From NCBI GenBank assembly GCA_017526745.1, contig JAFXQX010000033.1, positions 186,001 to 250,000 of the forward strand: a DNA stretch of 64,000 nucleotides, in the 5' to 3' direction. Shown here piece by piece: positions 35,267 through 44,039 of this stretch. The notes beneath the pieces were generated by a model. It did no database searches. It had not been told where the DNA came from and saw only the letters and a program-made list of their open reading frames with translations. Numbering within the stretch: the first letter of the stretch is position 1; each line of letters opens with the position of its first letter. This stretch comes from Lachnospiraceae bacterium (GTDB lineage Bacteria; Bacillota; Clostridia; Lachnospirales; Lachnospiraceae). The position numbers and the translations under genes were made by a program.

Positions 35267-36394
35267 CTACTTCATCCACACTGTCTTGTTAACTATATGC
35301 GTATAGCTCTGGATGAGCTTTACGACCTTGACGGAAACGTTATCGTCGGCATAATCCTGGGCCTCAACAACTTTCTCATGGTTCTCATACATGGCGGTCG
35401 CAAGTTCTATCGCCCGGCAGACATCACGGCTGTCGATCCCGCCGATAACGATCGTGCCCTTGTCGAGAACTTCGGGCCGCTCGGTCGATGTGCGGATGAG
35501 CACCGCAGGAAAATCAAGCATGGCCGACTCTTCCGACAGCGTTCCGGAATCCGACATGACGCAGTAAGCGTTCTTCTGAAGCTTGTTATAGTCAAGGAAT
35601 CCGAAAGGCTTCAGGCTGCGTACAAGCGGATCGAACTTAAAGGCACGCTTTTCTATAAACTTTGCGCTTCTGGGATGCGTGGAATATATGACCGGCATCT
35701 TGTACTTCTGTGCTATCACATTTACCGAGTTCATAAGCGACATGAAGTTTTCTTCAATGTCGATGTTCTCCTCACGGTGAGCGGAAAGGAGTATGTATTT
35801 TTTCGGCTCGAGTTCAAGGCGGTCAAGTATATCGCTCTTTTCGATCTTGTCGATATGAGCGTTTATTACTTCCTTCATCGGCGATCCGGTGACAAATACC
35901 GTCTTGCCGTCGATCCCTTCCGACAGAAGGTATCTTCGCGAGTGTTCGGTATAGGGCAGGTTGATGTCAGAGATATGATCGACGATCTTTCGGTTGATCA
36001 TCTCGGATACGTTCCAGTCCCAGCAGCGGTTTCCGGCCTCCATATGAAAGATCGGGATCTTCAGCCGCTTTGCGCTCACGGCGGAAAGGGCGGAATTGGT
36101 ATCGCCGAGTACAAGAAGGGCATCGGGACGCTCCTTTGCAAGAAGCTTATATGACTTGGAGATGATATTTCCCATCGTCTCCCCCAGATCGGCTCCGACC
36201 GCTTCGAGATAGTGATCCGGAAGGCGAAGATCCAGGTCCTCGAAGAAGATATCGTTGAGTTCACGTGCATAGTTCTGACCCGTATGAACGAGGATATGAT
36301 CGAAATACCTGTCGGCACACTTGATGACCTCCGACAGTCTTATTATCTCCGGACGCGTTCCGACTATGGTGCAAAGTTTTAATCTATCAGACAT
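35267..36394 (-). CDS. UDP-N-acetylhexosamine 2-epimerase (FnlC/Cap5G-like)
   Basis: About 375 residues, GT-B-like non-hydrolysing 2-epimerase. Typical WecB features are Gly-Thr-Arg-Pro-Glu-Ile, Gly-Asp-Thr-Asn-Ser and Ser-Ala-His-Arg-Glu-Glu-Asn. The Glu-Ala-Gly-Asn-Arg-Cys-Trp-Asp and Arg-Lys-Ile-Val-Asp-His-Ile-Ser-Asp-Ile-Asn segments, from what I know of the family, are closer to FnlC/WbjD/Cap5G, which make UDP-L-FucNAc, than to classic WecB, which makes UDP-ManNAc. The FnlA and FnlB partners are not in the window. The ATG at 36394 has an AGGAGTGGG ribosome site; the longer version starting at 36445 would overlap the Wzy gene and is less likely. Confidence 0.87.
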   Translation of the reverse strand: MSDRLKLCTIVGTRPEIIRLSEVIKCADRYFDHILVHTGQNYARELNDIFFEDLDLRLPDHYLEAVGADLGETMGNIISKSYKLLAKERPDALLVLGDTNSALSAVSAKRLKIPIFHMEAGNRCWDWNVSEMINRKIVDHISDINLPYTEHSRRYLLSEGIDGKTVFVTGSPMKEVINAHIDKIEKSDILDRLELEPKKYILLSAHREENIDIEENFMSLMNSVNVIAQKYKMPVIYSTHPRSAKFIEKRAFKFDPLVRSLKPFGFLDYNKLQKNAYCVMSDSGTLSEESAMLDFPAVLIRTSTERPEVLDKGTIVIGGIDSRDVCRAIELATAMYENHEKVVEAQDYADDNVSVKVVKLIQSYTHIVNKTVWMK

Positions 36395-36404
36395 TTTCCC
36401 ACTC

Positions 36405-37574
36405 CTATCTTGAAGAATTATAACAAACGGACCCTGCGATTGCAATCAACGCAAGGGTGCATAAAAGGAACGGAGGAACGATGAAAAAGTTCTCCATGAA
36501 CGATGCGGCAAGGATCGCAAATACGGCTGATACCGCAGTCCTTGCCGTGCGGTCTTCCGATACGTTCTTATGAAGATCCAAAAGCCTTTTTACCAGCAGG
36601 ATCAAAACGGCGGTAAATACAAAAACTCCGTGTACGATAAGTATGTCCAGAAGCCCGTTATGGACCTCGAACACCCCGTCCATCCAGTCTACGTTGATCT
36701 TATAGTTGCTCCCGATACCGGTTAGGGGCATGCGCATAAATGCATTCCAGAGATCGGCCCAGATCACATCCCTTCCGGATATGATGTCCTTGTAAAAGAT
36801 CCTGATGCCGAATGAATCCGTATACTTGCCGAGCCACACATATAAAAGCGAGATCGCTATGGCGCCTGCTGTCATGGCAATGGAAAGAAAAGTGTAGAAC
36901 ACGCGATTTTTCCAGAAGCGGGAAGGTATCAGAAGAAGTACGGCAAATACGACAAGTCCGAGAAAGGCGCATCTTGCCCTGTACCACGCGATGATGTTAT
37001 ATCCCCATGCGAACATGAACAGTATGAAGAAGAACAGGAAGCGTGCCCCGCCCTTTTCCGTCTGCTTCAGCCTTTCGTAAAATGCAACAAGACCGGTTAT
37101 CGCAAACACAAACCCGGTTATGAGAACAAGACCTCCGTAGTTTGTGTTGTATCCTTTAAAGTATCCCTTGACGTCAAACGTCCAGTAGTAAAAATAAAAT
37201 CCGACATATGCATAAATGAAGCACATCAGTTTCGGAGAAAATCTGACACGGCCCGCAAGATAGGCTGTAAGGAGCACATCTGTGGCGGTAAGCCATGCGC
37301 CTTTGCCGGATCCCGACAGGAAAATGTTTACCGCAGCTATCGCGATGCCTGCAGCCATGATGTAAAACTCCCTGTCGACAACCGCTTCCCTTATATCGAC
37401 ATAACAGAAAAACATACCCACAAGAAATACAAATGAGACAAGCGTTGCAAGAGGCGCCGCTTTTTCATACCAGGAATACTCGTTCCAAAGCACCGTCGCA
37501 AGCAGAACGATCGCCGAAATAAGGAGCGCGTTCCCGGTCATGATCTTTTTGGAACTGATGTCATTTCTTTCCAC
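36405..37574 (-). CDS. O-antigen polymerase/ligase-like membrane protein, copy 1
   Basis: A 389-residue protein with about ten to eleven helices and a larger outer loop near residue 270-300 containing Gly-Arg-Asp-Val-Ile-Trp, then Pro-Leu-Thr-Gly-Ile-Gly and a His-Asn-Gly element. This is the Wzy_C/WaaL pattern; in WaaL the His in this loop is needed for glycan transfer. It should polymerise or ligate lipid-linked repeat units outside the membrane. It overlaps the flippase gene by 14 bp. A second protein of the same type is encoded at 38987, on the other side of the flippase gene. Polymerase and ligase cannot be told apart from sequence alone. Confidence 0.84.
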   Translation of the reverse strand: MERNDISSKKIMTGNALLISAIVLLATVLWNEYSWYEKAAPLATLVSFVFLVGMFFCYVDIREAVVDREFYIMAAGIAIAAVNIFLSGSGKGAWLTATDVLLTAYLAGRVRFSPKLMCFIYAYVGFYFYYWTFDVKGYFKGYNTNYGGLVLITGFVFAITGLVAFYERLKQTEKGGARFLFFFILFMFAWGYNIIAWYRARCAFLGLVVFAVLLLIPSRFWKNRVFYTFLSIAMTAGAIAISLLYVWLGKYTDSFGIRIFYKDIISGRDVIWADLWNAFMRMPLTGIGSNYKINVDWMDGVFEVHNGLLDILIVHGVFVFTAVLILLVKRLLDLHKNVSEDRTARTAVSAVFAILAASFMENFFIVPPFLLCTLALIAIAGSVCYNSSR

Positions 37575-39003
37575 TCGCCCTGCTCCTTACAAAAGAACCA
37601 AGCACGCCGACTACCGTCATCATATCCTTCCAGTTAAGGAGTATGACGATAAGGGTAAGTACAGCGCATATGATGTATTTTGCGGGAAGGTTTCCGACCA
37701 TTGCGAGCATCATCGCGACCAGAACCGATATCCCCAGCACATCAGACAGAAGGTTATTCTCAAGCACCACATGCTTTCTTACAAACCAATACGAAAAAGC
37801 CCACATGATACAGTAACTTATCGCAGTAGCGGCCGCAGCACCCATCGCCCCGTACCTGGGGATGAAGGCAAGATTCATGGCAACGTTTGCGACGGCTCCT
37901 ATCGATGTGGCTATACCCATGGACCGTGATTCCTTATGGGCAAGACATATCGAGCCCAAAAATCCGGTAAGGGCACCGAATATCACCGAGATAAGAAGCG
38001 GCGGCACATAGACCCACGCATCATAGAAATCCTTTCTGAACATGAAGCGTGCTATCGGCTCCACCAGCAGTATCAGGAACGCACAGCCGCTTACCATGAA
38101 GCTGTTGTATGTCCTGTACATCGTGGTGAAAAACTGAGCGCTTTTGTCATCCTTGTAGCTCTTTGTCGCCGACATCTGCCATGCCTGTGCAAATATCCTC
38201 TGGAATACCATGAGTATCGCGGGGATCTTGTAGGCGACGCCGTAGACTCCGTTTACAGCAGCGCCGCAGATGGCGAGCACCATATATCTGTCGGCGGCGT
38301 TGTTGATCCAGCTTCCGGTTGAATATGCGATCATCACGGTGCCGTATTTAAGCATCTCTTTCTTCAGTTCGTCATCCTCCGAAAGAGGAGGAACAACGCC
38401 CGCACTCTTTCCGATGATCAGCATAAGGACGGAAGATAATGCAAACGATATTATCTGGGAGAAGATGTATCCGTTAAGGCCGATCCGAACCACAAGCAGG
38501 AATATGATGTTGGATACGATCATAACAAGCGTGGAGCAGACTGACCCTATGACAACGACCGGTACCGCCTCGCATCCCTGGAAATACAGGATGAGGAACT
38601 CATAAAGTGAATTTGCCGCATAAAGGAGTGCGAACAGCAGGAGATACCGGCGTATCTCCATGCCCGAAAAAGCAAACATTATAATGCACAGACCGACGAC
38701 AAGCGCATCGCCGCGAAGCACATACCGAAGTCCGGTCTTTAATATCCCGCCCCGGCGCCCGGCATATTCAATGCCGAAGCGCAGCGCCGCCTCGCCCATG
38801 TTGAGAGTAAGTGCCGGAACGAGCAGCAGGAGGGTTACCTGCATCACATCGGCGATACCGTATTCATATGTCGTAAGGACATCCGTATAGAGCGGTACCA
38901 GCAAAAAGACCAGTATCTTCGACACGAAATTACTGATCGAAAACAGGGCTATATTGTCGGCCAGGTATCTGTACCTGCTTTTCTTTTCAGGACTGCCGCT
39001 CAT
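37561..39003 (-). CDS. Oligosaccharide flippase (Wzx-like), copy 3
   Basis: About 480 residues with 12-14 helices; the first segment (Tyr-Leu-Ala-Asp-Asn-Ile-Ala-Leu-Phe...Leu-Val-Pro-Leu-Tyr-Thr) is typical of Wzx/RfbX proteins. The ATG at 39003 has a GGAGAAG ribosome site, so the open frame from 39057 is trimmed by 18 codons; it still overlaps the upstream polymerase-like gene by 17 bp. It is sandwiched between two Wzy/WaaL-like genes. Having a separate flippase for each repeat unit is common, so this one may go with the glycosyltransferases at 40141-44915 and the second initiating enzyme. Confidence 0.88.
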   Translation of the reverse strand: MSGSPEKKSRYRYLADNIALFSISNFVSKILVFLLVPLYTDVLTTYEYGIADVMQVTLLLLVPALTLNMGEAALRFGIEYAGRRGGILKTGLRYVLRGDALVVGLCIIMFAFSGMEIRRYLLLFALLYAANSLYEFLILYFQGCEAVPVVVIGSVCSTLVMIVSNIIFLLVVRIGLNGYIFSQIISFALSSVLMLIIGKSAGVVPPLSEDDELKKEMLKYGTVMIAYSTGSWINNAADRYMVLAICGAAVNGVYGVAYKIPAILMVFQRIFAQAWQMSATKSYKDDKSAQFFTTMYRTYNSFMVSGCAFLILLVEPIARFMFRKDFYDAWVYVPPLLISVIFGALTGFLGSICLAHKESRSMGIATSIGAVANVAMNLAFIPRYGAMGAAAATAISYCIMWAFSYWFVRKHVVLENNLLSDVLGISVLVAMMLAMVGNLPAKYIICAVLTLIVILLNWKDMMTVVGVLGSFVRSRASGKK

Positions 39004-40183
39004 TATCTTCTCCGTCTTCTGCCAAACGTTCGCGTATTTTGTTAAAGTTTGCCGCAAGGAGCAGGAACATCACGTTCATCGAGTAATCGGTCCATATAAG
39101 ATCGACGTCGATATACGATTCGATGCATACCGCAAAGACCGCTGCGAGCGCGGTCACTGCCATGTTTCGTGCAGCAATTTGGTCCGTGGCAGCAAAAAGG
39201 TTTCGGTACATCAGATATATGGTAAGGGCAAAAACTATCACCCCGTGAATGAACAGGATGTTAAGCATCGCATTGTGTACGTTGAATTCAAAAAACGAAG
39301 TGATCGTAACGTTTGTGCCTATGCCGGTAAGGGGCTTTTTGCGGAACATCTCCCACATCTCGAGCCATATGGCCTCACGTCCCGAAAACACGTTTTTGTA
39401 GAAGAAGGGCATCTTAAAGTTCGCCCCGCTCTTTCCGACGATCATATAAGCTGCGGCAAATGCGAGCGATCCGAATGTCGCGATGATAAAGACCGTATTG
39501 AAAAAGGATTTTTTCTCCCACAGCCTTTTGGGGATAACAAACCGCAGCACAAAAAAAGCAAGGAGCATCGCAAACGCTCCGCGCGACCTGTGATAAAGGC
39601 TGATCTGAAGGCACTTTACAAGGGCGATCACGATAAATAGCTGCGCTGCCTTATACCTTTCGGCAAGCCCTTCGAAAAATACGAACACGCACATCATCGA
39701 GAATACGGTAAACGTCGCTGCCGTGTTAGTGTTCATGGCAAACGATGTGTAATCGGCAAACATCCACGTGTAAACACCGAAGAACCACCAGATGAGCATG
39801 CCGGTATAGACTGCGCCAAAGAGCCACAGCTGCCATTTTTCAAAGCTCATAACGGATGACAGGTAAAAGATCATGGCAAAGTTTACGGCCACAAAAAAGC
39901 AGCCGTAACCGCTGTCTACGATAAGGATGTTCGCAGCCGTCACAACTGCCAGTGCGATAAGCGCGATAAGACCTTTATCCTTATCCTTCAGACGGTCCAT
40001 GATATTGACATTGACCAAAAATACAAGAACAAGTATCGCAAACACGAAAAGACCCACATATTTTTCCGTCATTCCGTAAAACTTAGGGACGAAAAATGTG
40101 AGCGTATAGAACACGAACAGTATGAGAAGAAGTATGGTCGTTATGACAGCTTTGACATCAGTTCTTCGCTTCTTTTCTTCCAT
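38987..40183 (-). CDS. O-antigen polymerase/ligase-like membrane protein, copy 2
   Basis: About 398 residues with roughly ten helices. The outer loop near residue 275-320 contains Ser-Gly-Arg-Glu-Ala-Ile-Trp, Pro-Leu-Thr-Gly-Ile-Gly-Thr-Asn and Val-His-Asn-Ala, which parallel the loop of copy 1, so the two proteins are paralogues. A GTG six bases upstream is possible, but the ATG at 40183 has GGAG at the right spacing. It overlaps the GT4 gene by 43 bp. Either each copy polymerises its own repeat unit, or one is the polymerase and the other the ligase that transfers the finished chain. Confidence 0.83.
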   Translation of the reverse strand: MEEKKRRTDVKAVITTILLLILFVFYTLTFFVPKFYGMTEKYVGLFVFAILVLVFLVNVNIMDRLKDKDKGLIALIALAVVTAANILIVDSGYGCFFVAVNFAMIFYLSSVMSFEKWQLWLFGAVYTGMLIWWFFGVYTWMFADYTSFAMNTNTAATFTVFSMMCVFVFFEGLAERYKAAQLFIVIALVKCLQISLYHRSRGAFAMLLAFFVLRFVIPKRLWEKKSFFNTVFIIATFGSLAFAAAYMIVGKSGANFKMPFFYKNVFSGREAIWLEMWEMFRKKPLTGIGTNVTITSFFEFNVHNAMLNILFIHGVIVFALTIYLMYRNLFAATDQIAARNMAVTALAAVFAVCIESYIDVDLIWTDYSMNVMFLLLAANFNKIRERLAEDGEDNERQS

Positions 40184-41139
40184 GAACACGACTCCATGTC
40201 GATCCCCTGCGCAAGTCTCGCGGCATTGGGATCTTCTATCAGGCCTTTTATCTTTCGGGCGATCTCTTCGGGATCTTCGCAGTTATCGATGATATCCCCA
40301 TTCCTTGTGCCTTTTATGATACCCAGGGCACCGGCGTGCCGGGAGATCAGGGCCGGGCATCCGAGAGATACGGATTCGACAACTGCCAGGCCGAATGTTT
40401 CAAAGCAGCTGTTCTGCACAAAGACAGCCGCCTGCAAAAACAGCTTTTCCGCCTCATCAAACGGCACGATGCCGAGGTTTCTTACAAAGTCAAAAGATGC
40501 GATAATATCCGAATCGGCTCCGGTATCACCGATGACGCACAGGTACATTTCGGGGTCATAGTCCCTGCGAAGTATCTCTACAGCTTCGCATATCCGCGTT
40601 ATCCGCTTTCTCGGCATGCCTCCGCCGATCGTAAAGATCATGTGTCTGTCTCTGACCTTACCGTTATCATCATGTGCGGATCTGTTTAAGAGTTCCTCGT
40701 CTATCCCGTTATATACATAATCGACCTTTTTCGCATGCATGGGGTAGAATTCCCTGAGAAAATCAGCAAAGGTCCTGCTCACCGCAATGATACGGTCCGA
40801 AAGGACCAGCGTCTGCCGCTCAATCCTTGTCATCTCCGGATCTTCCTCGAGGTTGATCTCGTTTTCGTACTCGACGCACCCGTGCATAAGATATGCACTC
40901 TTCTTTCCGAGATGCTTTGCGAGCTTTAAGCCAAGGATGTTCTGCTTCGAATACCCGGAATATACGACAACGTCTGCAAGAAAGGTCTTTACAACAATCT
41001 CCAGAACACGAAGCATCTTGTTCCTGAACTTCTGATAAAGCGTTCCTTCCGGAAGATTACGGATATAGTATTTGGTTACGTTTGCGGGCCCCGTACCGGA
41101 TACGGAATCTCCCGCAAAAAATATCCTTACAGGTTTCAT
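40141..41139 (-). CDS. Glycosyltransferase family 4
   Basis: A GT-B protein of about 332 residues, short for the family. It has an N-terminal Gly-Asp-Ser-Val-Ser-Gly-Thr-Gly-Pro-Ala-Asn loop for donor binding, His-Gly-Cys-Val-Glu-Tyr, and the GT4 motif Glu-Thr-Phe-Gly-Leu-Ala-Val-Val-Glu. A TTG start 15 bases upstream is possible; the ATG at 41139 follows the previous stop by one base (TGA-C-ATG), a usual coupling arrangement. It probably adds a sugar to the second repeat unit; which sugar is unknown. Confidence 0.85.
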   Translation of the reverse strand: MKPVRIFFAGDSVSGTGPANVTKYYIRNLPEGTLYQKFRNKMLRVLEIVVKTFLADVVVYSGYSKQNILGLKLAKHLGKKSAYLMHGCVEYENEINLEEDPEMTRIERQTLVLSDRIIAVSRTFADFLREFYPMHAKKVDYVYNGIDEELLNRSAHDDNGKVRDRHMIFTIGGGMPRKRITRICEAVEILRRDYDPEMYLCVIGDTGADSDIIASFDFVRNLGIVPFDEAEKLFLQAAVFVQNSCFETFGLAVVESVSLGCPALISRHAGALGIIKGTRNGDIIDNCEDPEEIARKIKGLIEDPNAARLAQGIDMESCSWKKRSEELMSKLS

Positions 41140-41140
41140 G

Positions 41141-41929
41141 TCACTTTTCGTCAAGGTACTGTCTTCGTCCCGAAAGCATGGCCGAAAGGGCCCCGAACAT
41201 TGTCAGATTATCTTTATACAGCTTCCTTTTTCGAACCGCATACTGGATCATGAGCAGGATGGAAAACGTGCGGGTCATTGCCGCGAAGTTTGCACCCCTT
41301 GATATGAAAAAGTCCCTGTCAAAGCCTTTAAACCACGTGGACTGTTCGGCTCTTACCCCGGCTATCATCTCGGGCACATACACGATCTTTTTGCCCCGCT
41401 TTAAGCAGTCGTACAGGAAGATGTTCTCTTCACCCTGAAAATACTTAGCGCCCGCTCCAAACATCTCGTTAAAGGAGATGCCTTTTATGCTGTCCTTCTT
41501 AAATGCTATCTCCGGTGAGAATATCTTCATCACCGAAAGATAGCCCATTCTTCTGTCGTGTTTAAATACGGGAGTCTGCCGTTCGGGACGCTTGACAAAG
41601 AACACGATAAGGTCCGCATCGGGGTGGCGCGAAAAGGCATCGTTTATTATCCTGTCGTAATCGCTTACGTACTCGACATCGTTATCGCACAAGATACAGA
41701 CGGGACCTTTGGCGTAGGAAAGGGCCATATTCCGGCTCTTTGAAAGCCCCCGTTCTCTTGTCTTAACATAACAGATATCAGAATGTCCGCCTGCGCTGTC
41801 CCGCACGGATCTGCGGACATCCTCACTGTCACACTGGTTGATCACGACACAGTCGGTATGTATGAACAGGGTATCGATATAGTCTTCGTTTTCGAGGAAC
41901 ATTGCCGACAGAAGGACTTCGGGACCCAT
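41141..41929 (-). CDS. Glycosyltransferase family 2-like protein
   Basis: A 262-residue protein with a GT-A-like core: Gly-Leu-Ser-Lys-Ser-Arg-Asn-Met-Ala-Leu (about 61-70) and the metal motif Cys-Asp-Asn-Asp-Val (about 82-86). The usual N-terminal nucleotide strand is modified: it starts Met-Gly-Pro-Glu-Val-Leu-Leu-Ser-Ala-Met, shorter than in standard GT2 proteins. Gly-Glu-Glu-Asn in the C-terminal half is a likely catalytic-base region. It is flanked by a GT2 and a GT4 gene with junctions of one base or less. The short first strand could mean an unusual GT2 subfamily. Confidence 0.8.
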   Translation of the reverse strand: MGPEVLLSAMFLENEDYIDTLFIHTDCVVINQCDSEDVRRSVRDSAGGHSDICYVKTRERGLSKSRNMALSYAKGPVCILCDNDVEYVSDYDRIINDAFSRHPDADLIVFFVKRPERQTPVFKHDRRMGYLSVMKIFSPEIAFKKDSIKGISFNEMFGAGAKYFQGEENIFLYDCLKRGKKIVYVPEMIAGVRAEQSTWFKGFDRDFFISRGANFAAMTRTFSILLMIQYAVRKRKLYKDNLTMFGALSAMLSGRRQYLDEK

Positions 41930-42673
41930 CTACACCCTCCTTGCAACAGCCCTTACGGCCCAGAATACAAAGCACCAGCAGCTGTAGAAAAAGCCGAGAT
42001 GCTCAACCCTGCGGTAAAGGTTCCATATACGGCGGAGCGCTTCTATCTTGTTGGAGGATAGCGATCTTCCTATACGCCTGTAAAGAACAAGGCTTCTGTT
42101 AAGTCCGTATGCCTTCTCCTTCTTGAGGACCTTCCACCAAGTGGCCGTATCCTCGCTCTTGACATAGGGCATCATGATGTCGCTCTTATCAAGCTTTGTC
42201 ATGTCAAACATGACGGTGCTCGTAAATATCGTCGTGTTCTTAAGCGCTTCCCTGTATCCTATCGTTTCGGGGACATGCACTATCCTGCCAAGTCCTCTTC
42301 CGCCCTCATCCGCGAACTCATACCCGGTAAATGAAAAGGCGGCATCTTTTTCTTTCATGAACGCAATCTGGAGTGCGAGCTTATCTGCATCCCACAGATC
42401 ATCCGCATCTATGAATGCGATATATCTGCCCCGGGCCTTTTCGATGCCGGTGTTTCTGGCGCCCGCTGCGCCTTTTGTAAGCTCATTGGAGTAAAGCTTT
42501 ACCTTGTCGGAGGAAAATCCTTCGATCACTTTGCGGCTGTTATCTACCGATCCGTCATCGACAAGGATGAGCTCCAGATCCGTATACGTCTGCTGTAATA
42601 CAGACATGATCGTGTCGGCAATATAAAGCGATGCATTATATACCGGCACGATCACGCTTACCATCTCATTCAT
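41930..42673 (-). CDS. Glycosyltransferase family 2
   Basis: About 247 residues, single-domain GT2 with Val-Ser-Val-Ile-Val-Pro-Val-Tyr-Asn, Asp-Asp-Gly-Ser-Val-Asp and the metal motif Asp-Ala-Asp-Asp-Leu-Trp. Three starts are close: GTG at 42682, ATG at 42673 and ATG at 42664; none has a strong ribosome site, and all are near the stop of the glycosylphosphotransferase gene (42666), so translation is likely coupled to it. The middle one is given here. It is a good candidate for the enzyme that adds the second sugar after that initiating enzyme. Donor unknown. Confidence 0.87.
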   Translation of the reverse strand: MNEMVSVIVPVYNASLYIADTIMSVLQQTYTDLELILVDDGSVDNSRKVIEGFSSDKVKLYSNELTKGAAGARNTGIEKARGRYIAFIDADDLWDADKLALQIAFMKEKDAAFSFTGYEFADEGGRGLGRIVHVPETIGYREALKNTTIFTSTVMFDMTKLDKSDIMMPYVKSEDTATWWKVLKKEKAYGLNRSLVLYRRIGRSLSSNKIEALRRIWNLYRRVEHLGFFYSCWCFVFWAVRAVARRV

Positions 42674-44033
42674 CCGATCCACTTACGGCTCCTTCGGTTT
42701 CATCGGCAACCCCTTCGGCACTGCCGATCAGGAACAGGGTCTTTATCGTAAGAATAATGAGTCTCAGATCCAGCCACACCGAAAAGTTCTCGATATAGTA
42801 AAGATCGAGCTTTAATTTATCGTAAGGCCTCGTATTGTACTTGCCGTAGACCTGGGCATATCCGGTGATCCCCGCCGTAACCTTCGTCCTGTAGGAAAAC
42901 TCGGGCATTTTACGGATGTATTCCTTTATGATCTCGGGGCGCTCCGGGCGCGGCCCTACAAAGGACATGTCTCCGGCAAGGACGTTGAACAGCTGGGGCA
43001 GCTCATCGATGCGCAGCTTCCTTATGACCTTTCCTACCGGAGTGATCCTGTAGTCATGTTTTGATGCAAGCCTTGCAACACCGTCCTCTTCGGCATGCTC
43101 GATCATGCTTCGAAACTTTATGATCTTAAACTCGCGGTTTCCTCTCGTACATCTGACCTGTTTATAGAACACGCTCCCGCCGTCGCACGCTTTGACGCAT
43201 ATGGCCGTGATCAGCATTATGGGGGACGTGATCACGATCATTACGATCGCAAGAACTATATCAAACAGCCTCTTTATGATCCTCTGCTCGGCCTCGACCG
43301 GATCGGCCTTCGTGTAAAGAAGCGGTGTGTCAAACAGATGAAGGTTCTGGGATCCCTTTAATACGATATCCATGATCTTGGGCGAAACATATATGTCGAC
43401 ATCGCTCTCATAGCAGCACTTGAACACCGCATTCCTTGATTCATTCGGAATATCCCACAGCATAACGGCTTCATGATGCGGCACTTCTTCGCATATCGTT
43501 TCGATATCCTCGGTAACCTTCATGGACTTGGTCACCTTGAACTGATGCCGTCTTGTGGCAAATTTTTCCAGAATGGTATCCTGATTGGTGCCCCCGTATA
43601 CGAGGAGCACATCGACCGGGGGGAAGAACATCCGGTACAGCAAGGTGGATGCGATGATCCACAGACCTACGGCAAAGCACTGAACGATCATCCCCGTAAG
43701 AAGCGGGATAATAGTCGGAAAACGGTAAGAGAGCAGGCAGATGATGCCGTAGAAGATCACGTTTGTGATAAGCGTCGCAAACCCTTGCGACAGGGTCAGC
43801 TCGATCATGCGGAAGCTTCCGATCTTGAGGCCCCCGTACATGGCTGACGAGAACAAGAGTATGATAAAGTAAACTGCCGCAATGAAAATATGGCCCCAGA
43901 AATAGAAAGCCTTGGGGATGCCGGTATTGTAATGCCAGTACCATACGTACAGCATTATGCCGGTCTCGATCGCAAGAATGATGATCGATGACGCGAATAT
44001 ATATGATCTTTTCTCGAACTGTTTCCGGTTCAA
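42666..44033 (-). CDS. Undecaprenyl-phosphate sugar phosphotransferase, copy 2
   Basis: A 455-residue polyprenyl glycosylphosphotransferase, same layout as copy 1: N-terminal helices (about 10-145), a Rossmann-like middle (about 150-245) and the catalytic domain (about 265-435) with Lys-Phe-Arg-Ser-Met, Lys-Leu-Arg-Ile-Asp-Glu-Leu-Pro-Gln and Gly-Pro-Arg-Pro-Glu-Arg-Pro. It starts a repeat unit by attaching sugar-1-phosphate to undecaprenyl phosphate. It differs from copy 1 in many positions, so it is not a recent duplicate and may use another sugar. It lies six bases after the stop of a GT2 gene. Confidence 0.93.
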   Translation of the reverse strand: MNRKQFEKRSYIFASSIIILAIETGIMLYVWYWHYNTGIPKAFYFWGHIFIAAVYFIILLFSSAMYGGLKIGSFRMIELTLSQGFATLITNVIFYGIICLLSYRFPTIIPLLTGMIVQCFAVGLWIIASTLLYRMFFPPVDVLLVYGGTNQDTILEKFATRRHQFKVTKSMKVTEDIETICEEVPHHEAVMLWDIPNESRNAVFKCCYESDVDIYVSPKIMDIVLKGSQNLHLFDTPLLYTKADPVEAEQRIIKRLFDIVLAIVMIVITSPIMLITAICVKACDGGSVFYKQVRCTRGNREFKIIKFRSMIEHAEEDGVARLASKHDYRITPVGKVIRKLRIDELPQLFNVLAGDMSFVGPRPERPEIIKEYIRKMPEFSYRTKVTAGITGYAQVYGKYNTRPYDKLKLDLYYIENFSVWLDLRLIILTIKTLFLIGSAEGVADETEGAVSGSDE

Positions 44034-44039
44034 ATCCTG

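Noticed and set aside
41141-41929. Truncated GT2 pseudogene
   Set aside because: The start is short, but the metal motif and C-terminal part are intact, and both flanks join cleanly to neighbours as in functional operons.
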